Of a DNA stretch of 64,000 nucleotides, positions 46,301-58,838 are shown in pieces. The notes under the pieces were generated by a model that had not been told where the DNA came from, did not search any database, and saw only the letters and a list, made by a program, of their open reading frames with translations. The stretch is from Myxocyprinus asiaticus (Eukaryota; Chordata; Actinopteri; Cypriniformes; Catostomidae). The stretch covers positions 37,498,001 through 37,562,000 of the forward strand of contig NC_059365.1 in the NCBI RefSeq assembly GCF_019703515.2, in the 5' to 3' direction. A program made the translations under genes and the position numbers. Positions within the stretch are counted from its first letter, which is position 1. The number at the start of each line of letters is the position of its first letter.

Positions 46301-48596
46301 CTGTTTGGGAAATGGTTTTAGTCTCTCTTTTCTGCATTTACAATCTCTAAATATCTTATTCTCTGGATTCTGTACTACTCTTCACACAAATTCTGTATAT
46401 TGTAATGAGATAACTAGGCATGTCATAAAATATTGATATATCGATTATTGATCAGCATGTTATTTTATCAAAATATTTTTGAGGCATCAATATATTAACA
46501 TTAGCCGACATTTAAATTAGAAGCCTAATTTGGATGCTTTCCAATTCTGGGCTTCTGCTGAATGTCTGGCGTTATTGTGTTGGGAAACCACAAGGTTTTT
46601 ACATTTACATTTACTGAAATGGTCACAAGGCACAGGTATCACAACATAGGATGGGTATTTTAGAGCTCCTTGCACAGGAAGCATACACACACAAGTTAGG
46701 AATGTTTTTCTACTTCTTCAAGAATGAAAGTGACGTTCATGAGTTTGCCGGTTAGTGTATGAAATTGGTTCGACTGCGAAAACTGAATAATTAAAAATTA
46801 TTATGCAATTTCTCTGTATGTATCTTTAATGAAGTTTCATTCAAGCTGTCAAACCACAAAAAGACATACTTGTAACTGAAAATACATTGTGTAGGGTCTA
46901 TGAAAGATGCATATGCACAATATATCATCCATTGATGTCTAGAGTAAATAATATTTGTCCTTTGATAATGATTTGGGTTGACTTTAATGGAAAACTATGC
47001 CAGTTACACTCCGTGGCGCTGCAGATTTTGAGCAGCCTCGAGAGACAGCGAGTATGTACCTTCATGTGTATGTACTGTGTATGTACCTTCATAGAATTTT
47101 TTTTTTTTTTTTTCTAATTTTAATTTAAAGAAACCATATAAATGAACTATAATGAGATAAGGCTCATTTCATCTGCATATTAGGTGCAGCTTCGTGTGCT
47201 CCTAATTGTGGATTCGGCAGCCAATTAAAAACACTTCTCTGGCAGGGTCACAGATACAGAGCTAGTTATTAACACCTACTCTAACACATTTACACACTGG
47301 CATTGAGCTAACCAGGGAACGGGATCAGACTCGCTTACAAATTAAATGCTGCATGTTTGCATTGTGTGGTCTCTTAATTGTCCTTGTCTTGCACAATTAG
47401 GACTTTTCTTTTGGTCAGTTAGTTGCTATTAAGACTTTTAAGACTGAAGTGTTTAAGTTGGTTTTTACTTTCTTTTCAAACTTTTTTGCTTCTGCCATTG
47501 CTAAAGTGTTAATAAGCTGTCTTCTCAAAAAGTGCAAAGATGAGCCCGAAACTATCAAAATAACAATTCTTGTATGTCGTGCGGCAGCAGTCTCACAGAC
47601 TGAACAATTGTGTGATTATATCTTGTATTGCGCCGTGCCGTCACCTAACACACTGTGAAAATAAATTTACATGAGCAAATTAACACATACCTATATGTCG
47701 CACTTTCTCACCTGTACGTCGCACTTTCTCTTCTCTCTGCACTTCACCTGGCATAAACCTTTTGTACTTACATACACTGTTATACTGGACTGCTGATATT
47801 TCCAAGTAGTTTTTAATTGGGATATTTTAAACTAGAGGTGTAACAGGGGTGACCAACAGGGTGGTGTTAAAATCCCAGTGACAGGCTTCATATTGCCTAG
47901 TAACACGCACTGTAGTTCAACTCTAGTTTAATAAAACTACTGATGTGTTCATTTTTTATTCATTTAAAACTGTTTTAAAAAGCACATACCACTTAGAGCA
48001 TGGTTTTATTGCTTGGAGGTTGCTCTTTCATAGCTCATTATACTTACTGGTGTTCTCAGTTATGTTTCGTTTAAGTATCAACTTTGTCATTGACTTTTCT
48101 CCTAGAAATCCTTAGGAGAAATAAAAATAGAAATAAAGGAAAACAATTGTTGTCATATTATAAGAGTATAGAGCTATAAAATGAATATAGATAGTATAGC
48201 ACACATAATTTGGTCTTGGAATAAATTTGATAAATGTTTGAGTTCATACTCTGTTGAAAGGTCTGACTTTTGATTGCAGTCTTTGGTATCTTGGAAAATC
48301 TGAGCACAGTTTGAAAATTCTATTTTAAAACTCTCTGATCTACATTTAAGCTTATTGCTGTCTAGAAGAAATAATTTAGGTATTTTGGAGATCTCATTAT
48401 TTTTCTTTTCTACAGGCAAAGATTTCGTTTGTATCTTTCAAATGTACACAATATGTTCACATTTAAGTTGCATACTGTAGCAGCAGTGTTGGCAGTACTG
48501 TTCTCTACTTTTGATTGGCGTTGACTAAAATCATGTTTTCCACTTGACTGGAGGCCTTGCTGCTGTTTTCTATGCTGGGATCTGTCCTTTCATATA
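46301..48596. other. No gene assigned
   Basis: AT-rich sequence with a poly-T run near 47097-47114 and no recognised domain on either strand. Confidence 0.5.
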
Positions 48597-49938
48597 CAGT
48601 TGTGCTCAAAAGTTTGCATACCCTTGGAGAATTGGTAATATATGTACAATTTTTAAAGAAAATATGAGTGAGCAGGCAAAACACATTTCTTTTATTTCTT
48701 ATGGGATTCATATTCAACTGTAGGTTATAACAGAATGGCACAATCATAAAAAAAAACATGGCAACAAAGAAAAAAAATGAAATGAACCCTTTTCAAAATT
48801 CTGCATTCCCTTAGTCCTTAATACTGTGTATTGCCCCCTTTAGCATCAATGACAGTGTGCAGTCTTTTGTAATAGTTGTCTATGAGGCCCCAAATTCTTG
48901 CAGGTGGTATAGCTGCCCATTCGTCTTGGCAAAATGCCTCCAGGTCATGCAAAGTCTTTGGTCATCTTGCATGAACCGCACATTTGAGATCTCCCCAGAG
49001 TGGCTCGATGATATTAAGGTCAGGAGACTGTGATGGCCACTCCAGAACCTTCACCTTTTTCTCCTGTAACCACTGGAGGGTCAACTTGACCTTGTGCTTA
49101 GGGTCATTGTCACAGAAGCTGTGAGGCATGTCAAGGTGTTGTCGGGCATATTGCAACTGGGCTTTTTTGTGGCATTGGCACAGTAAAGGCTTCTTTCTGG
49201 CAACTCAACCATGCAGCTCATTTTTGTTCAAGTATCGTCATATTGTGTTCCTTGAAACAACCACACCGTCTTTTTCCAGAGCAGCCTGTATTTCTCTTGA
49301 GGTTACCTGTGGGTTTTTCTTTGTATCCCGAACAATTCTTCTGGCAGTTGTGGCTGAAATCTTTCTTGGTCTACCTGACCTTGGCTTGGTATCAAGAGAT
49401 CCCCAAATGTTCCACTTCTTAATAAGTGATTGAACAGTACTGACTGGCATTTTCAAGGCTTTGGATATCTTTTTATATCCTTTTCCATCTTTATAAAGTT
49501 CCATTATCTTGTTACGCAGCTCTTTTGACAGTTCTTTTCTGCTCCCCATGGCTCAATATCTAGCCTGCTCAGTGCATCCATGTGAGAGCTAACAAACTCA
49601 TTGACTATTTATACACAGACACTAATTGCAATTTAAAAAGCCACAGGTGTGGGAAATTAACCTTTAATTGTCATTTAAACCTGTGAATGTCACCTTGTGT
49701 GTCTGTAACAAGGCCAAACATTCAAGGGTATGTAAACTTTTGATCAGGGCCATTTGGGTGATTTCTGTTACCATTATGATTTAAAAAGGAGCCAAACAAC
49801 TATGTGATAATAAATGGCTTCATATGATCACTATCCTTAAATAAAAGACAGTTTTTTTGCATGATCAGTCATATTTTCAAAATCAATGCCAAAATTACAC
49901 AATTTCTGCCAGGGTATGCAAACGTTTGAGCACAACTG
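48597..49938 (-). mobile_element. Tc1-like DNA transposon, complete ends, broken transposase
   Basis: Terminal inverted repeats begin CAGTTGTGCTCAAAAGTTTG on the left and end AAACGTTTGAGCACAACTG on the right, flanked by TA on both sides (48595-48596, 49939-49940), the Tc1/mariner target. At 1342 bp it is shorter than a typical 1.6-kb full element because part of the transposase is deleted. Confidence 0.92.
48800..49549 (-). pseudogene. Tc1-like transposase with internal deletion and stops
   Basis: The N-terminus (MGSRKELSKELRNKIMELYK, GYKKISKALKMPVSTVQSLI) carries the paired helix-turn-helix with a GRPRK hook between the halves. After VVSRNTI the frame breaks; about 90-100 codons, including the first catalytic Asp, are missing. 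The C-terminal half resumes at [20 protein letters not shown] with the second Asp and [15 protein letters not shown] with the Glu. A TGA (48962-48964) cuts the tail, which continues in frame with LHDLEAFCQDEWAAIPP. Confidence 0.88.
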
Positions 49939-50349
49939 TATATGGTTTTTGGAAGTCTTATTTTTACACTGTATCATAAATGTAAGTATTACACTGTTGT
50001 ACTTGGGGAAATTGCTTTTCACTTTTGTATTTAGGGACATTAATATACCGTATAAATTTGGACAAAAATATAATGCAAGCATTCAGTGTTTACTAATACT
50101 AGTAAAAGTATAGTAAAATATAGTAATATAGTAAAAATACTAATCAGATATTAGTTTTGTCATAACTCTATCCACAATAATAACAATAAAAATTATATAT
50201 TTAATTTGTTTCAATCATATGCTGGCCACAGTGGGCCCTGGAACCCCCCAAATTCTGCCAATATTTGTTTGCTTTTACCTTGTGATAATGTAACAAATAA
50301 ATGCAATGATTATAATTTTTCATTTTAAGTAATCTTCAAAAAATTAAAG

Positions 50350-51215
50350 GAAATGTTTACCCAAAAATAATAATTTCTCAAAAATAATCATTTACTAACC
50401 CTCAATAATACTCAATAATCATTTCATCGTGTGATTTTCTTTCTTCCACAGAACACACATTAAGATATTTTGATAGAGATGCAACTCCATTTTCACTATA
50501 AATCTTGACATCAGCAGTCTCCATGGCGATCATGATTTCAAGTTTAATTACATTTCCTACAGCTCTATGTGTCAAGCCCTAATAAGTGTAATCGAGCTTG
50601 AACTAACTCTGTTTGTAACATGTACTTTTACATGGACATCAGAAAGCAGCTTATTGCTAGAAAGCAGCAAGAATGAAGCGTTCCGGTTTACATGCACTGT
50701 ATAAGTGGCATACTCTTCACTCCCGTATACATGCGGCTCAGTCAGTAAGCAGCTTTCTCCACAGCAACGTAATTTAGTCCGTGACGCTTGTGTAAATAAC
50801 ATACATGGTACCTGAGGAAGACTTCAATATTTTATGCCCTGTTGCTTCGCTTTATTTCCAGATATGGGTAAAGTTTATAGTGTATGTGCTTTTCCACTGT
50901 ACTCCCAGAAGTTAAATTCATTCTGCTGTGTTGACTTGTTGCTGGGCTCCATCCTATGAAGTTTGTTAACCAGTCTTTTCACGCATATGCGCACTCCTCA
51001 AAAATCTGTAACAACGACTCTTATGCGTTTACATGACCACATAAGCCGCGTTCTCTGGGAGAAACCTAGGTGTGTTAAACTGCATTATCTTAATCCCTTA
51101 AACGGTGTAAGGAACTAGCCATTCTTGTTTACATGACATTTCAGAATGCTGCTTACTGAAAATATCCTGGAATAAACAGTTTTCTTAAGTGCATGTAAAC
51201 GTGGTCACTGTAACC
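50350..51215. repeat. Probable non-autonomous DNA element remnants
   Basis: 50350-50490 resembles the repeat at 110-262 (TTCTTTCTTCCACAGAACAC). 50610-51215 repeatedly carries TTTACATG and its complement CATGTAAA (near 50630, 50688, 51030, 51130, 51190), like inverted-repeat elements of fish that start and end in such words. Boundaries were not established. Confidence 0.4.
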
Positions 51216-51772
51216 TTTTTCATACAGACTAGTTCCGGCCCTCTCCGGTTGTGCATTTGTTGAGTAAATTTACTTCTGTTTAATTCTTTATCAATGGCAG
51301 TGACCATAGGGCAGAATTATTTTACAATTTAGCAAAAATATTTCATCTACACAATCCTGCATACTTGTGGAAGCAGCAGTTCACAGAGTCTGACTACTTT
51401 TTTATGTAAAAAAATCTAAATCAAAAATACAACACTAACGGTACATATAGCATCTTATTAAATAACATGACAGGGCAATACACCACAAAAAGGTACATTT
51501 ACTAAAAAATTTTTTTAAAAAAATTAAAATTTTATACAGATAAACCATGCTAATGGATTTCTCTCATGTCCTTACAATTTCATATAATGTATGTTTGACT
51601 AACTTTAAATTGATGAAATAAAATAATCTTTTCATCCCAGAGTTTGATTACTTGGACACCACTGTTTACAGTTCCTTACACGTTGAGTTACACCCTCCCA
51701 GTTTTAGTGGGTAAGTGTTCACCGGTGACAAATGTATACAACATGAGTATGAATTTCCTATTCACAACAATC
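51216..51772. other. No feature seen
   Basis: AT-rich, short frames only. Confidence 0.5.
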
Positions 51773-52005
51773 AGGGCCCGTATTCACAGTTTTTTTTATC
51801 TTAACACTAGGAGTTCTCCAAAGAGTTCCTCGCTAGGAGTTTTTAAAACCTATTCACAAAACTGCTAAGAGCCAGTTTTAATATGGAAATCTTAAGATAA
51901 GAGTAAAGTGGAGTTGACCTCTGTTGCTATGAATGACGTAACATTTTATTAGCATGCTCTTTTAAATCACCCTCAGTGATTGGTAGACAGGGAACAGCTA
52001 TTTGT

Positions 52006-52063
52006 CAGCTAAGACAGACAACAATATATATATATATATATATATTGTTGTCTGTCTTAGCTG
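52006..52063. repeat. Perfect 58-bp palindrome around an AT array
   Basis: CAGCTAAGACAGACAACAA, 20 bases of TA repeats, then the exact reverse complement. It lies in the host element left of DIRS copy C. Confidence 0.92.
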
Positions 52064-52261
52064 AAAAATATATATATATAAATTACATACATACAGTAGA
52101 TAGATAGATAGATATTCCCACTTCATCTGTACAATACAATTTTATTTAGATGTGTCCAGGGAGCGCAGAGTTGTCAAAACCTTTATCTCCAGTGTAATTG
52201 GGTTGTTTCAGTTTGTGGGAGAGGTAACGTCATGGTTACTTTCGTAACCTCCATTCCCTGA

Positions 52262-53255
52262 TGGAGGGGCGTACCAAAGTGGGCAGTGGGAGGATCCTGG
52301 GAAGCAAACAGGTCTATCTGTGCTTGACCGAATCGACTCCAAATCAGCTGGACCACCTGAGGGTGAAGTCTCCACTCTCCCCTGAGGGTAACCTGATGTG
52401 ACAGCGCGTCCGCTGCGGTGTTGAGATGTGAGTGGCTCATAGCGACTTGAGGCGCTGCTGACTCCAGAGGAGGAGACGGCGGGCGAGTTGTGACATGCGA
52501 TTGGAGCGTAGATCGCCTTGGTGGTTGATGTAAGCTACCATCGCTGTGGTGTCCATCTGGACCAACACGTGCTTGCCCTGGATCAACGGCCGAAACCTCC
52601 GCAAGGTGAGCAGTATTGCCAACAACTCTAGGCAGTTGGTGTGCCAACGCAGCCACGGGCCAGTCCAAGAGCCGGCGGTTGTGTGCCCGTTGCATGCGGC
52701 GCCCCAGCCCATCTTGGAGGCATCTGTTGTAACCACGATATGTCTGGAGACCTGCTCTAGGGGAACCCCTGCCCATAGAAATGCCAGGTCGGTCCAAGGG
52801 CTGAAGAGGTGGCGGCAAATCAGCGTGATGGCCACGCGATGTGTCCCGCACGCCATGCCCATCTCGGGACTCGAGTCTGAAGCCAGTGCTGAAGCGGTCT
52901 CATATGCATTAACCCGAGCGGTGTCGCCGTCGCTGATGATGACCGAGTCCAACTCCAGACTGAGAAAAAAGATGCTCTGAACCGGGGAGAGCTTGCTCTT
53001 TTCCCAGTTGACCCGATATCGTATGTTCACTAGAATGTGTTTTTGTGTCAGCATCTTGAACGGGAGTCTGTGCAAGGCATGGTTCAGTACTCGCAGGTCC
53101 AAGATTGGTCGCAACCCACTGCCTTTCTTTGGTACGATGAAGTAAGGGCTGTAGAACCCTTTCCTCATCTCGGCTGGAGGAACATGCTCTATCGTGCCCT
53201 TGCTCAGGAGGGTCGCAATCTCCGCACGCAAGGTAGCGGCGTTGTCGCCCTTCAC
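52262..53255 (-). pseudogene. DIRS copy C reverse transcriptase and RNase H, core deleted
   Basis: The 272-codon frame begins with the reverse transcriptase fingers (LLSKGTIEHVPPAEMRKGFY, SPYFIVPKKGSGLRPILDLR) and then jumps from LPFKMLTQKHILVN to RVNWEKSKLSPVQSI: the palm with its catalytic aspartates is absent. RNase H is well kept: VVTTDASKMGWGA, NCLELLAILLTLR and VQMDTTAMVAYINHQG. After a shift, the next frame carries LNTAADALSHQVTLRGEWRL and IWSRFGQAQIDLFAS, the usual continuation in DIRS elements. No polymerase activity is possible. Confidence 0.85.
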
Positions 53256-53846
53256 AGAGGTGAAGCGGATGCTGCTGAACCTGGGCGGATGCCTGGTGAA
53301 CTGAATCGCATAGCCGAGTCAGATGGTCTGGGTCAGCCATCGCGACAGGTTGGAAAGTGCGAGCCACGCATCCAAACTCCGGGCGAGGGGGACCAAGGGG
53401 TTAATCATGTCGGATGTACCGGTGGGTGGGGCCTCATGCTGAGTCGAGTCGAGGGACATCGAAGCACTTACCTGGCTCCTGCCAGCCACCATGAGATTGG
53501 CCGAGGAGGGGGGAGGACGGGTCTCGCCCTCGAGGTCCGTCAGCACTAATCCCGTGTGGGGGTATTCGTGCCACAGCTGGGTGCCCAGGGGCGGGGGGTC
53601 CGCCGTTGGAGCGCCAACCCTGCCAAAAAGGAATGGTGGACGACGGTCGTGACAATGACATGTCGTGTCATGTGACCCAGGAAACAAGGAAATTGCTCTT
53701 TTGCTGAACCTTTGGGTACCGCAGCCTCTGGGGCATGCGGCGAAAAATGAGACAAAAGATTCTCCTCCCAGCCCTCCACCGGGGGATGGAGTGGTCTGTG
53801 CACCAGCTCCAGAGAGATGGGTCTCCTTGCCCCTGGGTCGCCCATC

Positions 53847-54250
53847 TCAGGGGCACTTCAAAGCCTTCCTCAGGTTCTTGGCAGCTGGCCGTGAGACGGG
53901 GGGCGTCTGTTTCCTGCGATAGGCTGCACGCCGGGGCCGGGCCACGGGGGTGGGCTGCGGTGGAGCCGGAGATGTTGCTGCAGGGAGACGCCCTTGGCGA
54001 CAAGCAGACGAGGCGCGGGATCTTGAGCCGCGCCGGGACAGGATGTGCTTTATAGCCTCCGTCTGCTTCTTCACCGTCGAGAACTGCTGGGCAAAGTCCT
54101 CGCCGAGCGCAGGTCGGTCGCCGAGCGCAGTTCCTTCATCAATCCCAGGTCAGAACTACCCTCGTACAGTTCTTTTAGCACCTTGGCTTGGTGTACTTGC
54201 AGGAAAGCCATGGCGTGCAGGGCAGAGGCAGCTTGTTTAGCAGCACCTTA
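53847..54250 (-). pseudogene. DIRS copy C Gag-like region, C-terminal part
   Basis: FTVKKQTEAIKHILSRRG-like and ACRQGRLPAATSPAPPQPTP sequence corresponds to the Gag end of copy A. A deletion near 54105 joins CAAAGTCCTCG to GAGCGCAGGTCGGTC, removing part of the helical segment, and the frame is shifted. The Pro/Ala-rich tail continues to about 53690 in other frames. Confidence 0.65.
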
Positions 54251-54602
54251 GGCCTTAGCCGTCAGAGACAACGTAAACCTAAAGGCCTTGGATGGGAGCC
54301 TCAGGCACCCGCGCCAGGTGGCGGCGCTCTGCGGACACAAGTGCACCGCGAGCGCCTTTTCCACCTGGGGGATCACCGAATACCCCCTGGCCGCTCCACC
54401 ATCGAGGGTAGCGAGAGCTGAAAGATCGGGACCGGGCAGTAAAAGGTGCCTACCACGACCTTGTCAGCTCCTAATGCACTTCCGGAAACGGGAACGGGGT
54501 GCGGCTGTGAGCGGAACCAATCGTCGAGCCGTGAGGGTTCAGGGGAGAGCGGAGGTTTCCACTTTAGCCCGACTCTTGCGGCCGCCCAGGAAAGCTTGTC
54601 TA

Positions 54603-55202
54603 TCATTTCCGCGTCGGCCTGAGACTGGGTGACATTTCCCGAAGGAGGAAACCCAGCCAAAGCCTCAGCGTCAGACCGGACGAGCCCACATCTTCCAGGG
54701 TGCCAGACGAGATGTCGAACCTGCCCTGAGACGAGCCGGCGATCTCTTCCAAGCACGTGATCGGGGCAAACGAGCGTGCTGGGGAATGGGAGGTCCGCGG
54801 GGGGATACCAGGCAGAGGTGGTCCCATTGAGGTCCCCGAATCGCCCCCAGTGCTAACCGGTACGGCCTCATACCCGTAGGTAGAAGGAGCGAGGCGGGGA
54901 GCCTCTGGGGTGGCTTTCTTTCTTACGAATGCAAGCCGCAACCGCAACGTTGCCATGGTCATGTTCTCACAATGAGGACATGATCCATCCACGGACGATG
55001 TCTCCACATGGGCAGTGCCCAGACACGTAAGACAGTGATCGTGGCCATCGGAAGCAGAGAGATAGTGACCGCAACCAGGAATAACACACAAATGGATAGG
55101 CATCTTTACAAAGATGTTCCGTGTGTGCTGCTCTTTTATGAATATACTCTTATTTTTGCTCTGCCGAAGCGCCCAGTGGTGTTCTCTGCACTGTACAGGC
55201 AC
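54603..55202 (-). pseudogene. DIRS copy C Gag-like ORF, N-terminal part
   Basis: The 199-codon frame holds the Cys/His-rich module in full: LCVIPGCGHYLSASDG, HCLTCLGTAHVE and SCPHCENM, followed by a Pro/Ser-rich stretch. Copy A lacks two of these Cys residues. The likely Gag start is the Met at MPIHLCVIPG; upstream codons are leader. It ends at a stop at 54603. Confidence 0.68.
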
Positions 55203-55932
55203 AGAGGGGGAGAAGTTGCTGAAATGCGCCGTAAAATCCAGCAGTCTTTAGCAAGGTGAGTTTTTTTTTTCTCTCTAGAGGAATTGTATTCAGTGCACTG
55301 AATGCAACCACTTGAATCCGAAGAGAAAATCTGAATGAGTGGTTGCATACCAGCTCCTTTTATACCCGTATGTCCAGGGGAGTGGCATGCAAATTCCACT
55401 CACCAATACTCATTGGCCTTTTTTCAAAAGATCAGAGGTGTTTCGGGCTCCCAAGAGTGAACCCTAGTGTCACTACATCGACACAACGTCGAGTGAATGA
55501 CAGATAGGGAACTGCATCTCTAACTACGTTTACAATAATGAAAACACCCTCGAGATTCAGGGGTTACCTTTTAATAAAGATCAATGTCAACATTATAATA
55601 TTTATCATATTTATATTATATAAAATACATTGACTCAATTGTGATTCAGGCGATACCTTTTTAAACTGTCAGTGTCATAATAATATTCTAATATATTGTT
55701 TTCACTGTTGATTGGTGGCAGCAGCCATGCTTCAGATCATTTGTGAGTCACTCTTAAGGAGTTAGAAGTCCTCAGGATGACTTCTAAGCTGTCATGGATT
55801 GAGGAGCTACTTTTAGTGTTAAAATGCTTCATAAATTATTCTTAGATGAAAATTTTACGAGTCCTAAAATTAGAATTGACATGCCCCTAATTTTTAAGAG
55901 TTGCTCCTAAATTTTTTATGAATACGGGCCCA

Positions 55933-56269
55933 GAGGTGGATGTGAGAGCACAGGGATGTGTGAAAAGGTCTATTGTCACAAGTCAGTGTAGAGCCCTACT
56001 AAATCTATTAGTAGTCTATTCATTGTTCTTTCATAACTTTAAAGGCTTTCTTTAATCTTTACAATTATATGTAAATTGGGTATACCAAATTATATTTCAA
56101 CAATGCGTTTTGTAACACTGTCTAAAAGGGTAAAAAAAAGGTGTTTGTTGTTGTTTATTTTTGGTTTGTAATTTTATATTTGTCATTTTATGTTTAAAAG
56201 TTTAAAATTGATGTGGAAGTGGTAGAAATAATAGGAAGGTGTATTTTAGGAGATACCTTTAAATTGTTT
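55933..56269. other. No feature seen
   Basis: AT-rich sequence right of the host element. Confidence 0.5.
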
Positions 56270-57350
56270 AGCAATGAAGTGTTTATAATCTGACCCCTAG
56301 AGTTCAAGGGGCGGGGTCACGAGAGAAAAAGAGGAGATTTTTCTAGAGAGTTCGGGAGTGCAAGAAGCAAGAGAAAAGAGTACACACATGTAGTGTCTAA
56401 AGACTGAGGAAAAGAAAAGGATTTTGATTTGAAAGTAGAAACATTGAACAGCTTAAAGACTGTTGATGGGAGGAACTGAGTGTCGACGAGACGCTGAGCT
56501 CAAAAATTATAGTTTATATTCAACAGTTGCGTGAACCTAAAGTGTGTGCGTACGCAACGCTCCAAGAGAGTGTCACAGTTTATCTTGGTTTTTTTTGTTT
56601 CATCTTTGAAAGTATTCGGAAGAGAGACAATACCCGTGTTTTATTTTACATTAAAGTGTTAAGAAATGGTTGAAGTGTTCGGAGCTCAAGGGATGACTGA
56701 GTGAATGCGGAGCGATTTATTAGGAGAGACCGACATGCTTTCGTGGCCTGTGCTGATTGGGCCTATCTACAAGATGGAGGATTTGCCTGGACATGTCATC
56801 CGATTCATCTTTGGAAGAGATGGTTTGTGATGGATACTTGGACGACTGGATCTGCTGATCATTTCATTGGGGCATCTTCAAATCTGGTACTGTGTTGTTT
56901 TTTTGGAATCGCTATCTTGTGGGATCTTGTGAGTACTCCTAACTGTTCGCTAACACATTAATTTGAGCTCTTACCTTGCGCGCCTACAAGAGACGTAAAT
57001 CCCAGCTGGGTAATTTTTTTTTTTATTATTTGTTTGGGAATGTATTTTTTTTTTTTTTTTTTTTTTTTTGAGTATAATGTGAATCTGAATGTTTCATATT
57101 TAGTGTGAAATTTGTATACCATGTGAGCACTCATTTGAATTTATTTATTTTTAAAGTTCTTTTGTTTCATATGTGTTGATTTCAATTGACAGTGTTATTA
57201 GTTGCTTCAGTTTCAAAGAGGAAATAAGAAAAAAAGTCAACAGAATAAATACAGTGTTTTAGTATTTTAATCTCCTGTGATCTTTCTGCAGAGAAAGGGG
57301 GAGGTTAAAGGGGACATCTGAGTAAATTTCGTTGAGATTGGGGTTTACAC
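56270..57350 (+). other. Unclassified block, possibly an old LTR or retroelement leader
   Basis: The block differs from its AT-rich surroundings: it starts GTTCAAGGGGCGGGGTCACG, has long purine-rich stretches and GAGTGTCGACGAGACGC, a poly-T run (57045-57069), and ends near AAAGGGGGAGGTTAAAGGGG, which looks like a polypurine tract. An 86-codon frame (56701-56961) has no known domain. TG/CA ends, a second copy or a primer site were not found. Confidence 0.3.
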
Positions 57351-58838
57351 GATGTAATGTGGGCACAGTGGTTCATCTACAAAGTTATTTCCAAATTTAA
57401 CATTAGATATTAAACAGTAAAAATCTGAAGGTCCTGGGTTGTATTTAATTATTAGACATTACTTGGTTAATAAATACTCTTTATGACTAAAGTAAATTTA
57501 GATGTGCCTCTCACCCGTAGTTTTTTTAGTTTGAATTTCCCCTAGACATACTTGTATTTTGATCCAGTGCATTGGTGAGAGGGCTACATCAGTATTAGTT
57601 GAAATGACTGAGAGCTCATTACTCTTCAGGCCTGGTAAATGTAAAAAAAAAAAAAAAAAAGGTTGAATAAGGTCAGCAATAAGGTCCACTGATTTATACA
57701 CATAAAAGGTAATAGAAAAAGGTCAGACTCAATGATTTGCCATTAGGACAGAATCACTGAAGCCCCCAAGAAACCAATAACAGGGTGCTGATATTAAAGC
57801 AATAAGTCTACCTTTCTTTCTGGATAGGTGATTACAGGCACAACACTTACTCTACACACACATGCCAAAAAGACCGCATTACACATGCACTCATGTGACC
57901 TCTGAGAAATAGCATTTCCTCTCTTGTAAAGTGGCAGTTTTGACTTGGCATGGTTAAGTATTAAAGGTCTAAATTTTCCTTTTTTATTTTACATAAACAT
58001 GTCAGCCTGCTCACTGTGACTCCCAGAAGTCACCCATCGATCTTGCAGCCCGATTCCCAAGATAGCTAACATCATTATTCAAATGTGGGCTCGCCTGCAC
58101 TCCTCCCGCCCTCTGCCAGTGTGTGACAGAACTTGTTTGCCTTCAGTTAATTGTGTGATCTAAGAAAACTCATCCGAGGACAATCCCGTTCCCAGCATGG
58201 TGCTAGTGAGTAAGGCCAAACGGGTCAGAGCGACACTCGAAAAGCTCATCAGAATATATTATTAAAATGCACAGTGTTGGTTCAGCAGCTTAGTATTTGT
58301 TTTGCTTCTTTCATGTTTTTCTCCCCACAGGCTTTAAAAAATCCATTTGGCGAGACGTCCTTAAGCATGCATTGAGCCGATAAACCAAGGTCAAGGACAA
58401 GTGCACTCCATGCAGTTCACGTCCATTGTTTTCACATCCGATTTACAGACATAGACTCACTTTATCTTGCTGACACCTTGAATGTGATGCTTTATCATTA
58501 TTTGCCTTGTTAAAAGTCCAGTATTGCTGGTCACCTGCATATGTTGTGTTTTGGATGCATGCATGTTACCACAAGGTTCTTAACTCGTATAACCATCAAG
58601 ACTTCCTTAGTTTAACAACTTCACCAAAAAGAATACATGGTTACTTTTGAATGGCATCAATGGATAAAGATTGACCAGCAAGACCAGCAGCAAACCTACA
58701 TAAACCAGCCTGGACCAGCAAGAAGATGTTCTAAGTGGAAAACTTATGCATTCATGTCATGTGATTATTTGTGGCACTGTTTTAGCATACTACACAAATT
58801 GGAGGATCTTTATGATTATTCAAGTATATACATATACT
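57351..58838. other. No gene assigned
   Basis: Contains a poly-A run at 57643-57660. No domain or transposon end was recognised. Confidence 0.5.

Larger units (their letters stand above)
52229..55512 (-). mobile_element. DIRS-type retrotransposon, copy C, defective
   Basis: The right inverted repeat (about 55331-55488) and right outer end are intact. On the left only the outermost ~40 bp remain (GTCATGGTTACTTTCG to GATGGAGGGG), joined directly to the sequence after RNase H. The tyrosine recombinase, internal complementary region and left inverted repeat are deleted. Gag, part of reverse transcriptase and RNase H are present in broken form. Confidence 0.85.
51773..55932. mobile_element. DNA-transposon-like repeat hosting DIRS copy C
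   Basis: GGGCCCGTATTCA at 51774-51786 is inverted as TGAATACGGGCCC at 55919-55931; the similarity continues weakly inward (TAGGAGTT...CTCC and its complement). Host sequence occupies 51773-52228 and 55513-55932, so the element was about 0.88 kb before DIRS copy C landed in it. No transposase is seen and no target duplication is clear. Confidence 0.65.
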
